DNA from: Parapedobacter composti
Lineage (GTDB): Bacteria > Bacteroidota > Bacteroidia > Sphingobacteriales > Sphingobacteriaceae
Direction: 5' to 3'
Assembly: GCF_900112315.1 (NCBI RefSeq)
Contig: NZ_FOLL01000014.1
Span: 1-64,000, forward strand
Length of the DNA stretch: 64,000 nucleotides
Shown here: positions 26,308 to 36,463 of the stretch, piece by piece
Layout of the letters: every line of letters begins with the position of its first letter
Numbering within the stretch: the first letter of the stretch is position 1
Program-made: the position numbers and the translations under genes
Notes under the pieces: model-generated
Told to the model about the DNA's origin: nothing
What the model saw: only the letters and a program-made list of their open reading frames with translations
Databases searched by the model: none

Positions 26308-26331
26308 GCAATCGATACCGGTATCGATTGC
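26308..26331. promoter_or_regulatory. Perfect 24-bp palindrome, probable LacI-family operator
   Basis: The half-site GCAATCGATACC is followed directly by its exact reverse complement. The centre is C-C-G-G, matching the central CpG of LacI/GalR operators that hinge helices contact. It lies 101 bases before the adjacent LacI-type gene and 293 bases before the divergent glycosidase start. Confidence 0.75.
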
Positions 26332-26403
26332 ATAAATCCTTAGACCTGGTTTTGGACCGGACACATTTTCAGCCAGGCGCATGGAGTTCCGGAAAACTTA
26401 GTG

Positions 26404-26411
26404 TATTTTTG
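26404..26411 (+). promoter_or_regulatory. Bacteroidota -7 element (TATTTTTG) before lacI-type gene
   Basis: An exact TAnnTTTG match ends 21 bases before the GTG start. No clear -33 TTG lies at the usual distance. Confidence 0.5.
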
Positions 26412-26432
26412 CGTGAAACAATTGTATAAGCC

Positions 26433-27440
26433 GTGTTCAAACCCATTACCATCAAAGATATCGCCCAAGCGTTGGCGCTTTCGCCCTCTACTGTATCCCG
26501 CGCGCTAAGCGATAGCTATGAGATTAATGAGGAGACCAAAAAGCGCGTACTGGAATATGCGGAAAAGCACAATTACCGCCGCAATCCCATGGCGTCCAGC
26601 CTACGCCAGGGGCGCAGCTATTCCATTGGCGTGGTGGTTTGCGAAGTGGCCAACAGTTTTTTTTCGCAGGCCATAGATGGCATCGAGTCTGTTGCCTACG
26701 GCAAGGGCTACCATGTCATCATTTCCCAAAGCCACGACTCTTATGAGCGTGAAGTGGTCAATATCCAGCACCTGGCCAACCGCGCAGTGGATGGGCTGCT
26801 CATCTCCATGTCTGCCGAGACCAAAGATTTTTCCCATATTACGAACCTGCACGGGCAGGGGCTGCCCATTGTGTTCTTTGACCGTATCATCCACGCGTTT
26901 GATACCCATACCGTCACCGCGGATAACCGCGATGGTGCCCGTAAGGCCACCCAGTCGCTCATCGACAGCGGCTTCCGGAGGATAGCTCACCTGGCCAATG
27001 CCCCCCACCTTTCCATCACCGCGGAACGGCTGGAAGGGTACGAAGCAGCGTTAAAGTCGAATGGACTGCGATTGGACGAAACGCTTATCCGCTACTGCCA
27101 TCACGGAGGCCGGGTGCAGCAGGAAGTGGAAGACGCCGTACGGTATTTCATCAATCTCCAAGAGCCGCCCGATGCGATATTCGTGGCCAGCGATCGCCTG
27201 AGCATGGGGTGCCTGAGCGCATATAACCAGCTGATACCGAAAGACCGGCAACCCGCCGTGGCCGGCTTTTCCAATTCAGAAGTGCTGGACCTTATCCAGC
27301 CTGGCTTTACCTGCGTTCGGCAACCGGCGTTCGGGATGGGCCGCATGGCGATGGAGCTGCTCATCCAGCTGATCGAAAGCCGTTACCCGGTGTATGAATT
27401 TGAGCACGTCGTGCTGGAGACGGCTTTGATTACGCGGTAG
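26433..27440 (+). CDS. LacI/GalR family transcriptional regulator
   Basis: The 335-residue product starts at GTG 26433. The N-terminal helix-turn-helix and hinge read ITIKDIAQALALSPSTVSRAL and NPMASSLRQGRS. The latter is the hinge helix that inserts at a central CpG. A periplasmic-binding-type sensor domain follows (about 62-330) with IGVVVCEVANSFF and IFVASDRLSMGCL. Such proteins repress or activate sugar-use genes depending on a sugar ligand. The perfect palindrome 101 bases upstream and the divergent glycosidase make local control of that gene, and perhaps of the downstream SusCD operon, very likely. The ligand is not known. Confidence 0.93.
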   Translation: MFKPITIKDIAQALALSPSTVSRALSDSYEINEETKKRVLEYAEKHNYRRNPMASSLRQGRSYSIGVVVCEVANSFFSQAIDGIESVAYGKGYHVIISQSHDSYEREVVNIQHLANRAVDGLLISMSAETKDFSHITNLHGQGLPIVFFDRIIHAFDTHTVTADNRDGARKATQSLIDSGFRRIAHLANAPHLSITAERLEGYEAALKSNGLRLDETLIRYCHHGGRVQQEVEDAVRYFINLQEPPDAIFVASDRLSMGCLSAYNQLIPKDRQPAVAGFSNSEVLDLIQPGFTCVRQPAFGMGRMAMELLIQLIESRYPVYEFEHVVLETALITR

Positions 27441-27461
27441 GGGGCTTAATTTTCTGAATAA

Positions 27462-29138
<1,677 letters not shown>

Positions 29139-29154
29139 AAAACAGGCCTAGAGC

Positions 29155-29712
29155 TCAGTGCACAAACAGTCCCACGGTAACAAATAGGTTGTGCTGCACA
29201 TGCCGATCGGAAAAAAAACGCGAACCGAATTGCTGGAAACCGTAACCGGCACTGATTAACAGTGACGAGCCGTCTACCAGCAGATGCCCGTAGGTGAGTC
29301 CGGCTTTCCCCATGAACCCTCTGAAGTAATCGCTTCCGATACTTGGGGCATATCCGGCATTGACCATGGTGCCCAGCCTGCCCAACGGGGATAGCTGTGC
29401 AATGGGCGCCCTGAAATCGGCAAATATCGGCAACGTGTTTACCCGGTGGGTAGATCGGTTGCCGTTGGCCAACGTCGTCCGGCCCCGGTAGACTTCGTTG
29501 CCGATACCCAGTCCGAGGTATAGTCTATCATAGAAGTTGCGCCCAAACATAAACTGGAATTGATAGCCATGCCTCGGGTCATGGTCGGCCGTGGTGGCCA
29601 GTCCGTAGATGCCACCTGCCTGAAGCAGTGTATAGCTGCCCCTGCGCTGGGCTTGCGCTTGCAAGCTTGAGCAGCCCAACAGTACAATTAAAATCGGTAA
29701 AAATTTGTTCAT
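29155..29712 (-). CDS. Outer-membrane beta-barrel protein, hypothetical
   Basis: The 185-residue product has a signal peptide (MNKFLPILIVLLGC, cleavage near QAQAQ). Short alternating strands follow (YQFQFMFGRNFYDRLYLGLGIG, SLLISAGYGFQQFGSRFF), ending NLFVTVGLFVH. It is the size of a small eight-strand barrel. It lies nine bases after holA on the same strand and is probably cotranscribed, with no functional link evident. The downstream end is only 16 bases from the convergent ABC-F gene. No specific family could be assigned. Confidence 0.6.
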   Translation of the reverse strand: MNKFLPILIVLLGCSSLQAQAQRRGSYTLLQAGGIYGLATTADHDPRHGYQFQFMFGRNFYDRLYLGLGIGNEVYRGRTTLANGNRSTHRVNTLPIFADFRAPIAQLSPLGRLGTMVNAGYAPSIGSDYFRGFMGKAGLTYGHLLVDGSSLLISAGYGFQQFGSRFFSDRHVQHNLFVTVGLFVH

Positions 29713-29721
29713 CGGTTAACG

Positions 29722-30726
29722 TTAATAGAGAATTTTATACACCAATTCTTTGAGCAGATCGCCCTGTTCTACATTCACTGCATTCAGGCCTTTTGACTTC
29801 AGATCGCATTCACGCAGGTATGTTATGATGTCAAATGTCTTCCTGCGCCCGTAACTGCGGGCCGCCATGTCGTATTCCTTGGTAAAGAAGGGGTGCACCC
29901 CCAGCTCCTTGGCTACTGCCTGCGGCGACTTGTCCTGGAGGTAATGGTATTTCAGGATTTTCGTGAAGTAGCCTCCCATGGCGCCCAATATCACCTGAAT
30001 CGGGTTGTTGCGCGGGTTGGCCGCAAAATAGTCTACAATCTGGAAGGCTTTGGCGGCGTCTCTCCGGGCCAGCGCCGTATTTAACTCAAACACGTTGAAA
30101 TCTTTGCTGATACCGATGTTGCGCTCAATATCTTGGGTGGAGATCTCCTGCCCTTTGGGCACATTGAGCATCAGTTTCTCCAGCTCGTTGACCACTTTGG
30201 AGAGATCATTGCCCAGGTATTCGGCCATCAGTGCTGAGGCCGCAGGATGGATGGCCCACCCCCGGCCTTTGACGAAGGCGGCTATCCAGGGGGCTACCTT
30301 ATCGTCATACAATTTGGCCGACTCCAGGACCACCCCCGCCTTTTCCGCGGCTTTGTAGGCTTTCTTACGTTTGTCGAATTTGCCGTGTTTGTAAGCCAGC
30401 ACCAGTACGGTGCTCTTCATCGGATTTTCAAGGTAGCTCAGTAGCAGCTCGTCGTCTTTCCACTTGAGGTTCTGCGCTTCCTTCACGATAATCACCTGAT
30501 AGTCGCTCATCATCGGATAGCGCTTGGCCGCGTTGATGACCGTGGCAAAATCAGTGTCTTTGCCGTACAGCACCGTCTGGTCAAACCCTTTCTGTGCATC
30601 ATCGAGCACCCCGTTTTCGATGGCATCGCTCACGAGGTCAATGTAATAGGGATCTTCGCCGTGCAGCAGGTATACCGGCTGCAGTTTTCTCCCTTTGATA
30701 TCCGCTATTATCTTATTCGCATCCAT
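29722..30726 (-). CDS. holA: DNA polymerase III subunit delta
   Basis: The 334-residue product has the HolA N-terminal block: a Y-L-L-H-G-E-D-P-Y-Y motif (18-27) and a FDQTVLYGKD strand. It continues with VIIVKEAQNLKW, LVLAYKHGKFDKRKKAYKA and a C-terminal helical clamp-loader collar. Delta opens the sliding clamp during loading. Length and motif order match the family. It is divergent from the HsdR-N-domain gene. Confidence 0.93.
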   Translation of the reverse strand: MDANKIIADIKGRKLQPVYLLHGEDPYYIDLVSDAIENGVLDDAQKGFDQTVLYGKDTDFATVINAAKRYPMMSDYQVIIVKEAQNLKWKDDELLLSYLENPMKSTVLVLAYKHGKFDKRKKAYKAAEKAGVVLESAKLYDDKVAPWIAAFVKGRGWAIHPAASALMAEYLGNDLSKVVNELEKLMLNVPKGQEISTQDIERNIGISKDFNVFELNTALARRDAAKAFQIVDYFAANPRNNPIQVILGAMGGYFTKILKYHYLQDKSPQAVAKELGVHPFFTKEYDMAARSYGRRKTFDIITYLRECDLKSKGLNAVNVEQGDLLKELVYKILY

Positions 30727-30838
30727 TGGCTGTCCCGGTAAGCCGGTGTCGGGTAATGTTACATTTTTGCGTTGCCAAATTAAACATTATGTTGGCATCT
30801 GCAAAAGCCTGTTTTCAACGACCGCTGCCCGACCGGGC

Positions 30839-30869
30839 TTGCCTTTTACCGGCAAGTTTCATAAGTTCG
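30839..30869 (+). promoter_or_regulatory. TTG-N20-TAAGTTCG promoter-like pair before the HsdR-N gene
   Basis: A TTG (30839-30841) is spaced 20 bases from TAAGTTCG (30862-30869), one mismatch from TAnnTTTG. The start codon follows four bases later, again suggesting a very short or absent leader. Confidence 0.4.
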
Positions 30870-30873
30870 CGGG

Positions 30874-31344
30874 ATGTTTACCCCCATACCGCTCAATTTG
30901 CCGGCGTATCCGGCCAGAATCCAACGGGCAGGCACCAGGCTTTTCATATTTGATGAACTGCGCCGGAAACAACTGGTGCTCACCCCGGAGGAGTGGGTAC
31001 GCCAGCATTGGGTGCATCACCTCATCAGCGCCAAAAAATACCCCCGTGCGCTCATCAAGCTGGAAGGGGGGCTTAAGCTGCATGACATGCCACGGCGCAG
31101 CGATTTGGTCATTTATAACAACCTGGGCAACAAAATACTGCTGGCCGAATTCAAGGCCCCTTCGGTGAAGATAACGCAGGCCGCGTTTGAACAGATTGCA
31201 CGATACAACTCGGTACACCGCATCCCCCTGCTGCTGGTGAGCAACGGCCTTGAGCATTACTACTGCCGCATCCATTTCGCGGAAGGCCGTGTGGAATTTC
31301 TGGCGGACCTGCCGGATTATCCGCCCGACACCCTGTCAGGCTGA
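30874..31344 (+). CDS. Orphan HsdR N-terminal-domain protein (restriction-endonuclease fold)
   Basis: The 156-residue product matches the N-terminal nuclease domain of type I restriction HsdR but stands alone, without helicase, HsdM or HsdS nearby. Visible nuclease-fold pieces are RSDLVIYNNLG followed by ILLAEFKAPS. This gives the D-x(n)-E-x-K pattern of PD-(D/E)XK nucleases, with an E-F-K core. The motif IARYNSVHRIPLLLVSNG follows. Such solo proteins are common beside holA in Bacteroidota. The function is unknown, and a role in DNA processing rather than restriction is plausible. Confidence 0.8.
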   Translation: MFTPIPLNLPAYPARIQRAGTRLFIFDELRRKQLVLTPEEWVRQHWVHHLISAKKYPRALIKLEGGLKLHDMPRRSDLVIYNNLGNKILLAEFKAPSVKITQAAFEQIARYNSVHRIPLLLVSNGLEHYYCRIHFAEGRVEFLADLPDYPPDTLSG

Positions 31345-31487
31345 CCATGCGGCATTTTGGCAGTGGACCGCGGCTGGCTGCCTATGGCGCGATGTTTGCC
31401 AAGTAACATTATCAAGTAATATAACACTTAACAGATAAAATTTTAAACGGAATCCCCTATATTAGCTGAACTAATAGCATTAGCATC

Positions 31488-32183
31488 ATGAGCATAGATA
31501 AAAACGAATTCAGAAAATACGCTATCAAACACCACCGTATCGGAAGCCACCACGTGGATGGCTTTATTTCGCGGGCGGAACGCAGGTTTCCTGCCGCACT
31601 TACTCCGTACATTATTGAAGAACGGCAGCTGAACGTTGCACAGATGGACGTGTTTTCCCGGCTGATGATGGACCGCATCATCTTTCTGGGTGATGCCGTG
31701 ACGGATCAGGTGGCCAACATCATACAGGCGCAGCTGCTTTTCCTGCAGTCTGCCGACGCACAACGCGACATCCAGATTTACATCAACTCCCCGGGCGGCA
31801 GCGTATATGCCGGACTGGGCATCTACGATACCATGCAATACATCTCGCCCGATGTGGCTACCATCTGTACGGGCATGGCGGCATCCATGGGTGCCGTGTT
31901 GCTTTGTGCCGGAGCCAAAGGCAAACGCGCGGCGTTGACGCACTCGCGGGTGATGATACACCAACCCTCAGGCGGTGCACAGGGTGTAGCGGCGGATATG
32001 GAAATCAACCTCCGGGAAATGCTGAAACTGAAGAAGGAATTGTATGAAATTATCGCCAGCCACTCCGGAAAACCTTATGACTGGGTGGAAAAAGCTTCTG
32101 ACCGTGACTTCTGGATGACTGCCGTGGAAGCCAAAGAACACGGTATGGTGGATGAAGTGCTGGTGGCAAAAAAGGAGAAATAA
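31488..32183 (+). CDS. clpP: ATP-dependent Clp protease proteolytic subunit
   Basis: The 231-residue serine peptidase has Ser133 in GMAASMGA, His158 in VMIHQPSGG and an aspartate in SDRDFW (about 205-207) as the triad. The substrate-binding NSPGGSVYAG loop is at 100-109. The N-terminal extension of about 60 residues before the core RIIFLG is longer than in E. coli but usual for the phylum. The tetradecamer degrades proteins unfolded by ClpX, encoded three bases downstream. Confidence 0.96.
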   Translation: MSIDKNEFRKYAIKHHRIGSHHVDGFISRAERRFPAALTPYIIEERQLNVAQMDVFSRLMMDRIIFLGDAVTDQVANIIQAQLLFLQSADAQRDIQIYINSPGGSVYAGLGIYDTMQYISPDVATICTGMAASMGAVLLCAGAKGKRAALTHSRVMIHQPSGGAQGVAADMEINLREMLKLKKELYEIIASHSGKPYDWVEKASDRDFWMTAVEAKEHGMVDEVLVAKKEK

Positions 32184-32186
32184 AAC

Positions 32187-33434
32187 ATGGCAAAAAACAT
32201 GAAGGAGGTGGCGTGTTCGTTCTGCGGCATCCGTAAACAGGATGCGCTGATGCTCATTGCGGGTGATGGCGCGCATATCTGCGACCGCTGCATCACGCAG
32301 GCCAGCGAAATCCTCACCGAAGAGATGAATCTCCGTAAAAGCAAAGCGCTGCAAACCACGCTGAAGCTGATACGGCCCATCGAAATCAAAGAACACCTGG
32401 ACCAATATGTGATTGGGCAGGACGATGCAAAGAAAGTGATGGCGGTGTCTGTGTACAACCACTACAAACGGCTCAACCAAAAGGTGGATAAGGATGAAAT
32501 CGAGATAGAAAAATCGAACATCATCATGGTGGGCGAAACGGGTACCGGAAAAACGCTTTTGGCCAAAACGATTGCCAAAATCCTCAATGTGCCGTTCTGT
32601 ATCTGCGACGCCACCGTATTAACGGAAGCAGGCTACGTGGGCGAAGACGTGGAAAGCATCCTTACGCGCCTACTACAGGCCGCGGATTATGATGTTGCCG
32701 CCGCCGAGCGGGGCATCATCTATATCGATGAAATTGACAAGATTGCCCGCAAAAGCGACAACCCGTCCATAACGCGCGACGTTTCCGGCGAAGGTGTACA
32801 GCAGGCGCTGCTCAAAATCCTCGAAGGTACCATCGTGAATGTTCCGCCGCAGGGCGGGCGCAAGCACCCGGACCAAAAGATGATTGCGGTAAACACCAAC
32901 AACATCCTGTTCATCTGCGGGGGAGCATTTGACGGCATACAGAAGAAAATTGCCAACCGCCTGCGTACACAGACAATCGGGTACAAAGTGAACAAAGAAG
33001 ATACGGAGATTGACACGAACAACCTCTATAAATACATCACGCCGCAGGATCTGAAAAATTACGGGCTCATTCCCGAACTCATCGGGCGGTTACCGGTATT
33101 GACCTACTTGAACCCGCTGGATAAGAACACCCTGCTGAACATCCTCACCGAACCCAAAAACGCGTTGATTAAACAGTACAAGAAACTGTTTGATTACGAA
33201 GGTGTGGAACTGAAATTCGAAGAGGACGTGTTCCGCTTTATCGTGGATAAGGCCGATGAATTCAAACTGGGCGCCCGCGGCCTCCGTTCCATCTGCGAGG
33301 CCATCATGCTGGATGCCATGTTTGAAATACCCTCCGCCAAGAACCGCAACGAGCAGAAAGAGCTTTACATATCGCTCGAATATGCGAAACATAAGTTCGA
33401 AAAATCGGACCTGAAAAAACTGAAGGCCGCTTAA
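32187..33434 (+). CDS. clpX: ATP-dependent Clp protease ATP-binding subunit ClpX
   Basis: The 415-residue AAA+ unfoldase has an N-terminal C4 zinc finger (Cys10, 13, 32, 35), Walker A GETGTGKT (116-123), Walker [10 protein letters not shown], and the IGRLPVL and ARGLRSI sensor regions. It carries the pore and IGF-type loops that dock on ClpP. It follows clpP by three bases and ends in a strong terminator, so clpP-clpX form one operon. Confidence 0.97.
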   Translation: MAKNMKEVACSFCGIRKQDALMLIAGDGAHICDRCITQASEILTEEMNLRKSKALQTTLKLIRPIEIKEHLDQYVIGQDDAKKVMAVSVYNHYKRLNQKVDKDEIEIEKSNIIMVGETGTGKTLLAKTIAKILNVPFCICDATVLTEAGYVGEDVESILTRLLQAADYDVAAAERGIIYIDEIDKIARKSDNPSITRDVSGEGVQQALLKILEGTIVNVPPQGGRKHPDQKMIAVNTNNILFICGGAFDGIQKKIANRLRTQTIGYKVNKEDTEIDTNNLYKYITPQDLKNYGLIPELIGRLPVLTYLNPLDKNTLLNILTEPKNALIKQYKKLFDYEGVELKFEEDVFRFIVDKADEFKLGARGLRSICEAIMLDAMFEIPSAKNRNEQKELYISLEYAKHKFEKSDLKKLKAA

Positions 33435-33466
33435 AAAATCCCCCGCATTGCCGGGGGATTTTTTTT
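33433..33466 (+). terminator. Strong terminator after clpX
   Basis: An eight-bp stem ATCCCCCG/CGGGGGAT with loop CATTGC is preceded by six A and followed by seven T. It directly follows the clpX stop. Confidence 0.93.
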
Positions 33467-33473
33467 ATCTTTG
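33466..33473 (+). promoter_or_regulatory. -7 element (TATCTTTG) before AMP nucleosidase
   Basis: An exact TAnnTTTG match begins in the T-run of the clpX terminator and ends 35 bases before the start codon. Confidence 0.5.
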
Positions 33474-33508
33474 TATTACCTGCCGGAAATTGATAAGCGT
33501 AAACTGTT

Positions 33509-34330
33509 ATGCCGACAAAAAAACATACGCCCGTGCAAAGCCCCATCAAACCCGGATTGAAATCCAAGGAAGACATCGTCAACAATTGGCTGCCCCGCTA
33601 TACCAACCGGCCGCTGGACGAGTTCGGGGAATATATCCTGCTGACCAATTTTTCGGATTACGTGAGGCGTTTTTCTGAAATGCATGGCCATGCGCCCGTT
33701 TTCGGACTGGATAAACCCATGCAAAGTGTGACGGCCGACGGCATCACCATCATTAACTTCGGCATGGGCAGCCCCATGGCCGCAACGGTTATGGATTTGC
33801 TGTCGGCCATCAGCCCGAAAGCGGTGCTGTTTCTGGGTAAGGCCGGCGGGCTGAAGAAAAAAAACAAAATAGGCGATCTGGTATTGCCCATCGCCGCCAT
33901 AAGGGGCGAAGGAACGTCAAATGACTATTTCCCGCCGGAAGTGCCGGCATTGCCCGCTTTCGCCCTGCAGAAAGCCATATCCACCACCATACGCGACCAC
34001 TCCCTCGATTACTGGACGGGTACCGTTTACACGACGAACAGGCGGGTATGGGAACACGACAAAGATTTCAAACGATATCTCAAAAGCATCCGGGCCATGC
34101 TGGTAGACATGGAAACGGCCACGATATTCTCCGTGGGCTTTGCCAATAAAATCCCTACGGGCGCGCTGCTGCTGGTGTCTGACCAGCCCATGATCCCCGA
34201 AGGGGTGAAAACCGTGGAAAGTGATTCAAGCGTAACGGCTAATTTTGTGGAAACACACCTGAAAATAGGCATAGAGTCGCTTAAGCAGCTCATCAATAAT
34301 GGGCTGACGGTGAAGCACCTGAAATTTTAA
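33509..34330 (+). CDS. amn: AMP nucleosidase / phosphorylase-superfamily protein
   Basis: The 273-residue product is the short Bacteroidota form, lacking the extra N-terminal domain of E. coli Amn. Phosphorylase-superfamily features are FGMGSPMAATVMDLL, LFLGKAGGLKKKNKIGDLVLP and MLVDMETATIFSVG, where the M-E-T ribose-binding glutamate is visible. The enzyme cleaves AMP to adenine and ribose 5-phosphate. Related nucleoside phosphorylases cannot be ruled out. It precedes the cysteine-synthase-like gene by 14 bases. Confidence 0.85.
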   Translation: MPTKKHTPVQSPIKPGLKSKEDIVNNWLPRYTNRPLDEFGEYILLTNFSDYVRRFSEMHGHAPVFGLDKPMQSVTADGITIINFGMGSPMAATVMDLLSAISPKAVLFLGKAGGLKKKNKIGDLVLPIAAIRGEGTSNDYFPPEVPALPAFALQKAISTTIRDHSLDYWTGTVYTTNRRVWEHDKDFKRYLKSIRAMLVDMETATIFSVGFANKIPTGALLLVSDQPMIPEGVKTVESDSSVTANFVETHLKIGIESLKQLINNGLTVKHLKF

Positions 34331-34344
34331 CGGACACGCACACC

Positions 34345-35706
34345 ATGTGGTATAACAACATCCTGGAAACGATTGGCAATACGCCCCTGGTTAAACTGAA
34401 CAACATCACCCAAGGGGTAAAGGGGACCGTGCTGGTTAAAGTGGAAACCACCAACCCCGGCAACTCCATCAAAGACCGCATGGCCATAAAAATGATTGAA
34501 GATGCCGAACGGGCGGGCCTGCTCAAACCGGGGGGCACCATCATAGAAGGGACATCGGGGAACACGGGCATGGGACTGGCCATCGCCGCGGCTGTCAAAG
34601 GCTATAAATGCATATTCACCACCACGGATAAACAATCCAAGGAGAAGATAGATGCGCTGCGGGCATTTGGCGCAGAGGTGATCGTATGTCCCACGAATGT
34701 CGACCCGGATGACCCCCGCTCCTATTATTCGGTATCCAGCCGGCTGGCACGGGAAATCCCCAATTCGTGGAAAGCCAACCAATACGATAACCTGTCAAAT
34801 ACGCAGGCCCACTACGAGCAGACCGGACCCGAAATCTGGGAACAGACGGAAGGGAAAGTCACCCACCTGGTAGCCGGCGTGGGCACAGGCGGCACCATCA
34901 GCGGGGCTGGCAGGTACCTCAGGGAAAAGAATCCGGACATCCGTATCTGGGGCATCGATACCTACGGCTCCGTATTCAAAAAATACAAGGAAACCGGCGT
35001 CTTTGACAAAAACGAAATATACCCGTACATTACGGAGGGCATCGGCGAGGATTTCCTGCCGAAAAACGTGGATTTTGACATTATTGACCTGTTTGAGAAA
35101 GTGACCGATAAAGACGCCGCCCTGATGACCCGTGAGATTGCCCGCCGGGAAGGGATTTTTGCCGGAAATTCAGCCGGAGCGGCCATAGCCGGGCTACTGC
35201 AGCTCAAAGACCGCCTGACGGACGATGCCGTGGTGGTTGTCATCCTGCACGACCATGGGTCGCGCTATATGGGCAAGATGTACAATGATGATTGGCTACG
35301 CGAACGGGGTTTCCTGCAAGATGAAAAACTCACCGCACAGGCCATTCTGCGGAAGCGGGGCCATGTACCCATCGTTACCGCCGACGTGGAACAATCGGTC
35401 ATTGAAACGTTCAACCTGATGAAGACGCTCAATATTTCGCAGATTCCGGTTACCCAACAAGGCATGGTCATTGGTAAGGTCACCGAAGCTGACATTCTGC
35501 ATGCCCTGCTGGAAAACCCGGCCCTGAAATCGGCCAACGTGGCGGAGATATGCACACCGCCGTTCCCTTTCGTAGACCTCCGCACCTCCATTGACAAAAT
35601 ATCTTCACTGATCCATAAAGATAACCAGGCGGTATTGGTGGAAGATGAAACAGGCCATATCGCCATCATCACGCAGTATGACATTATCAATGCCATCTCC
35701 GCTTAG
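34345..35706 (+). CDS. PLP-dependent cystathionine beta-synthase / cysteine synthase with CBS domains
   Basis: The 453-residue product has a cysteine-synthase-type catalytic domain (1-330). PLP lysine is Lys43 in NSIKDRMA, with substrate loop TSGNTGMG and phosphate-binding GTGGTISGAG. Two CBS domains follow (about 340-453, ending HIAIITQYDIINAIS). This is the architecture of cystathionine beta-synthases, where CBS domains bind regulatory adenosyl ligands. It condenses serine, O-acetylserine or homocysteine substrates; which one cannot be settled by eye. It is probably cotranscribed with the AMP nucleosidase and ends at a bidirectional terminator. Confidence 0.9.
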   Translation: MWYNNILETIGNTPLVKLNNITQGVKGTVLVKVETTNPGNSIKDRMAIKMIEDAERAGLLKPGGTIIEGTSGNTGMGLAIAAAVKGYKCIFTTTDKQSKEKIDALRAFGAEVIVCPTNVDPDDPRSYYSVSSRLAREIPNSWKANQYDNLSNTQAHYEQTGPEIWEQTEGKVTHLVAGVGTGGTISGAGRYLREKNPDIRIWGIDTYGSVFKKYKETGVFDKNEIYPYITEGIGEDFLPKNVDFDIIDLFEKVTDKDAALMTREIARREGIFAGNSAGAAIAGLLQLKDRLTDDAVVVVILHDHGSRYMGKMYNDDWLRERGFLQDEKLTAQAILRKRGHVPIVTADVEQSVIETFNLMKTLNISQIPVTQQGMVIGKVTEADILHALLENPALKSANVAEICTPPFPFVDLRTSIDKISSLIHKDNQAVLVEDETGHIAIITQYDIINAISA

Positions 35707-35715
35707 TCGGCAATC

Positions 35716-35756
35716 GAAAAAGCCCGGAACGTCAGACGTCCCGGGCTTCTTTTCTT
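35716..35756. terminator. Bidirectional terminator between convergent genes
   Basis: A 12-bp stem, AGCCCGGAACGT with ACGTCCCGGGCT (one mismatch, loop CAG), is flanked by A-rich sequence on the left and TTCTTTTC on the right. It can therefore terminate on both strands between the synthase gene and yceI. Confidence 0.85.
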
Positions 35757-35771
35757 CGCTGCTTGGCACGC

Positions 35772-36404
35772 TTAAGCGCCCGCAACCAGTGTTATCTTCA
35801 GATTGATTTCTTTGCTTATCAAATCATCTGCCTGGCCGGAATACGTGATGCCCCAGTCTTCACGGGCAATATTGAAATCAGCAGTTGCCTTCACCGCCGT
35901 GTCACTCGCCTCCTCTACATCGGCATCAAAGGTGATGTTTTTGGTTACCCCGCGAATCGTCAGGTTGCCGGAAACAACCACAGCGTTTGCTTCGCTGCCT
36001 TCCCTGACGCCGGTAATCTCAAACCGGGCCTCGGGATGGTTGGCCACGTCGAAGAAGTCATCAGACCGCAGATGGTCTTCCAGTTTGGTTTTGTATTCGC
36101 CATCCAAATCCTGGTTGGTGATGGTATTGAGGTCAATAACGAAATTACCACCCGTGAGCTTGCCTTCATCAACCGTCAGTGAGCCGGATTTGATCTTAAC
36201 AGTACCGTGGTGCTGGCCGCTCACCTTACGGCCGGTCCATACCACGGATGATGCTGCGGTATCCACCGTCAGAGCAGTGCCGTCTGCGGTCATTTCCGCG
36301 GTTTCGACACCATCGGTCGTTTCTGCTCTTTTACCATCGGGATTGCTTACGCATGACGCCAACGCCAACATACCTGCGCTTACGAATAACAATGTTTTTT
36401 CCAT
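35772..36404 (-). CDS. YceI family lipoprotein
   Basis: The 210-residue product has a lipobox (LALASC, Cys near 18). A YceI-type lipocalin-like barrel follows: SSVVWTGRKVSGQHHGTVKI, FVIDLNTITNQDLDG, DDFFDVANHPEARFEITGV and a closing ISKEINLKITLVA. Such proteins bind lipid or isoprenoid ligands in the periplasm. The function here is not known. It lies 59 bases after murA on the same strand, so readthrough from that operon is possible. Confidence 0.9.
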   Translation of the reverse strand: MEKTLLFVSAGMLALASCVSNPDGKRAETTDGVETAEMTADGTALTVDTAASSVVWTGRKVSGQHHGTVKIKSGSLTVDEGKLTGGNFVIDLNTITNQDLDGEYKTKLEDHLRSDDFFDVANHPEARFEITGVREGSEANAVVVSGNLTIRGVTKNITFDADVEEASDTAVKATADFNIAREDWGITYSGQADDLISKEINLKITLVAGA

Positions 36405-36463
36405 GATTATAATGATTAAGTTAATAAATGACTGAATATAAACAATCCATGAGGAAAATTGTT

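Larger units (their letters stand above)
26015..26432. other. Divergent regulatory region between the glycosidase gene and lacI
   Basis: This 418-base gap separates divergent genes. It is AT-rich around 26240-26300, holds a perfect 24-bp palindrome (26308-26331) and ends with a TATTTTTG element upstream of the lacI-type gene. No ORF in it looks real. It probably carries the promoters of both the regulator and the glycosidase. Confidence 0.6.
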
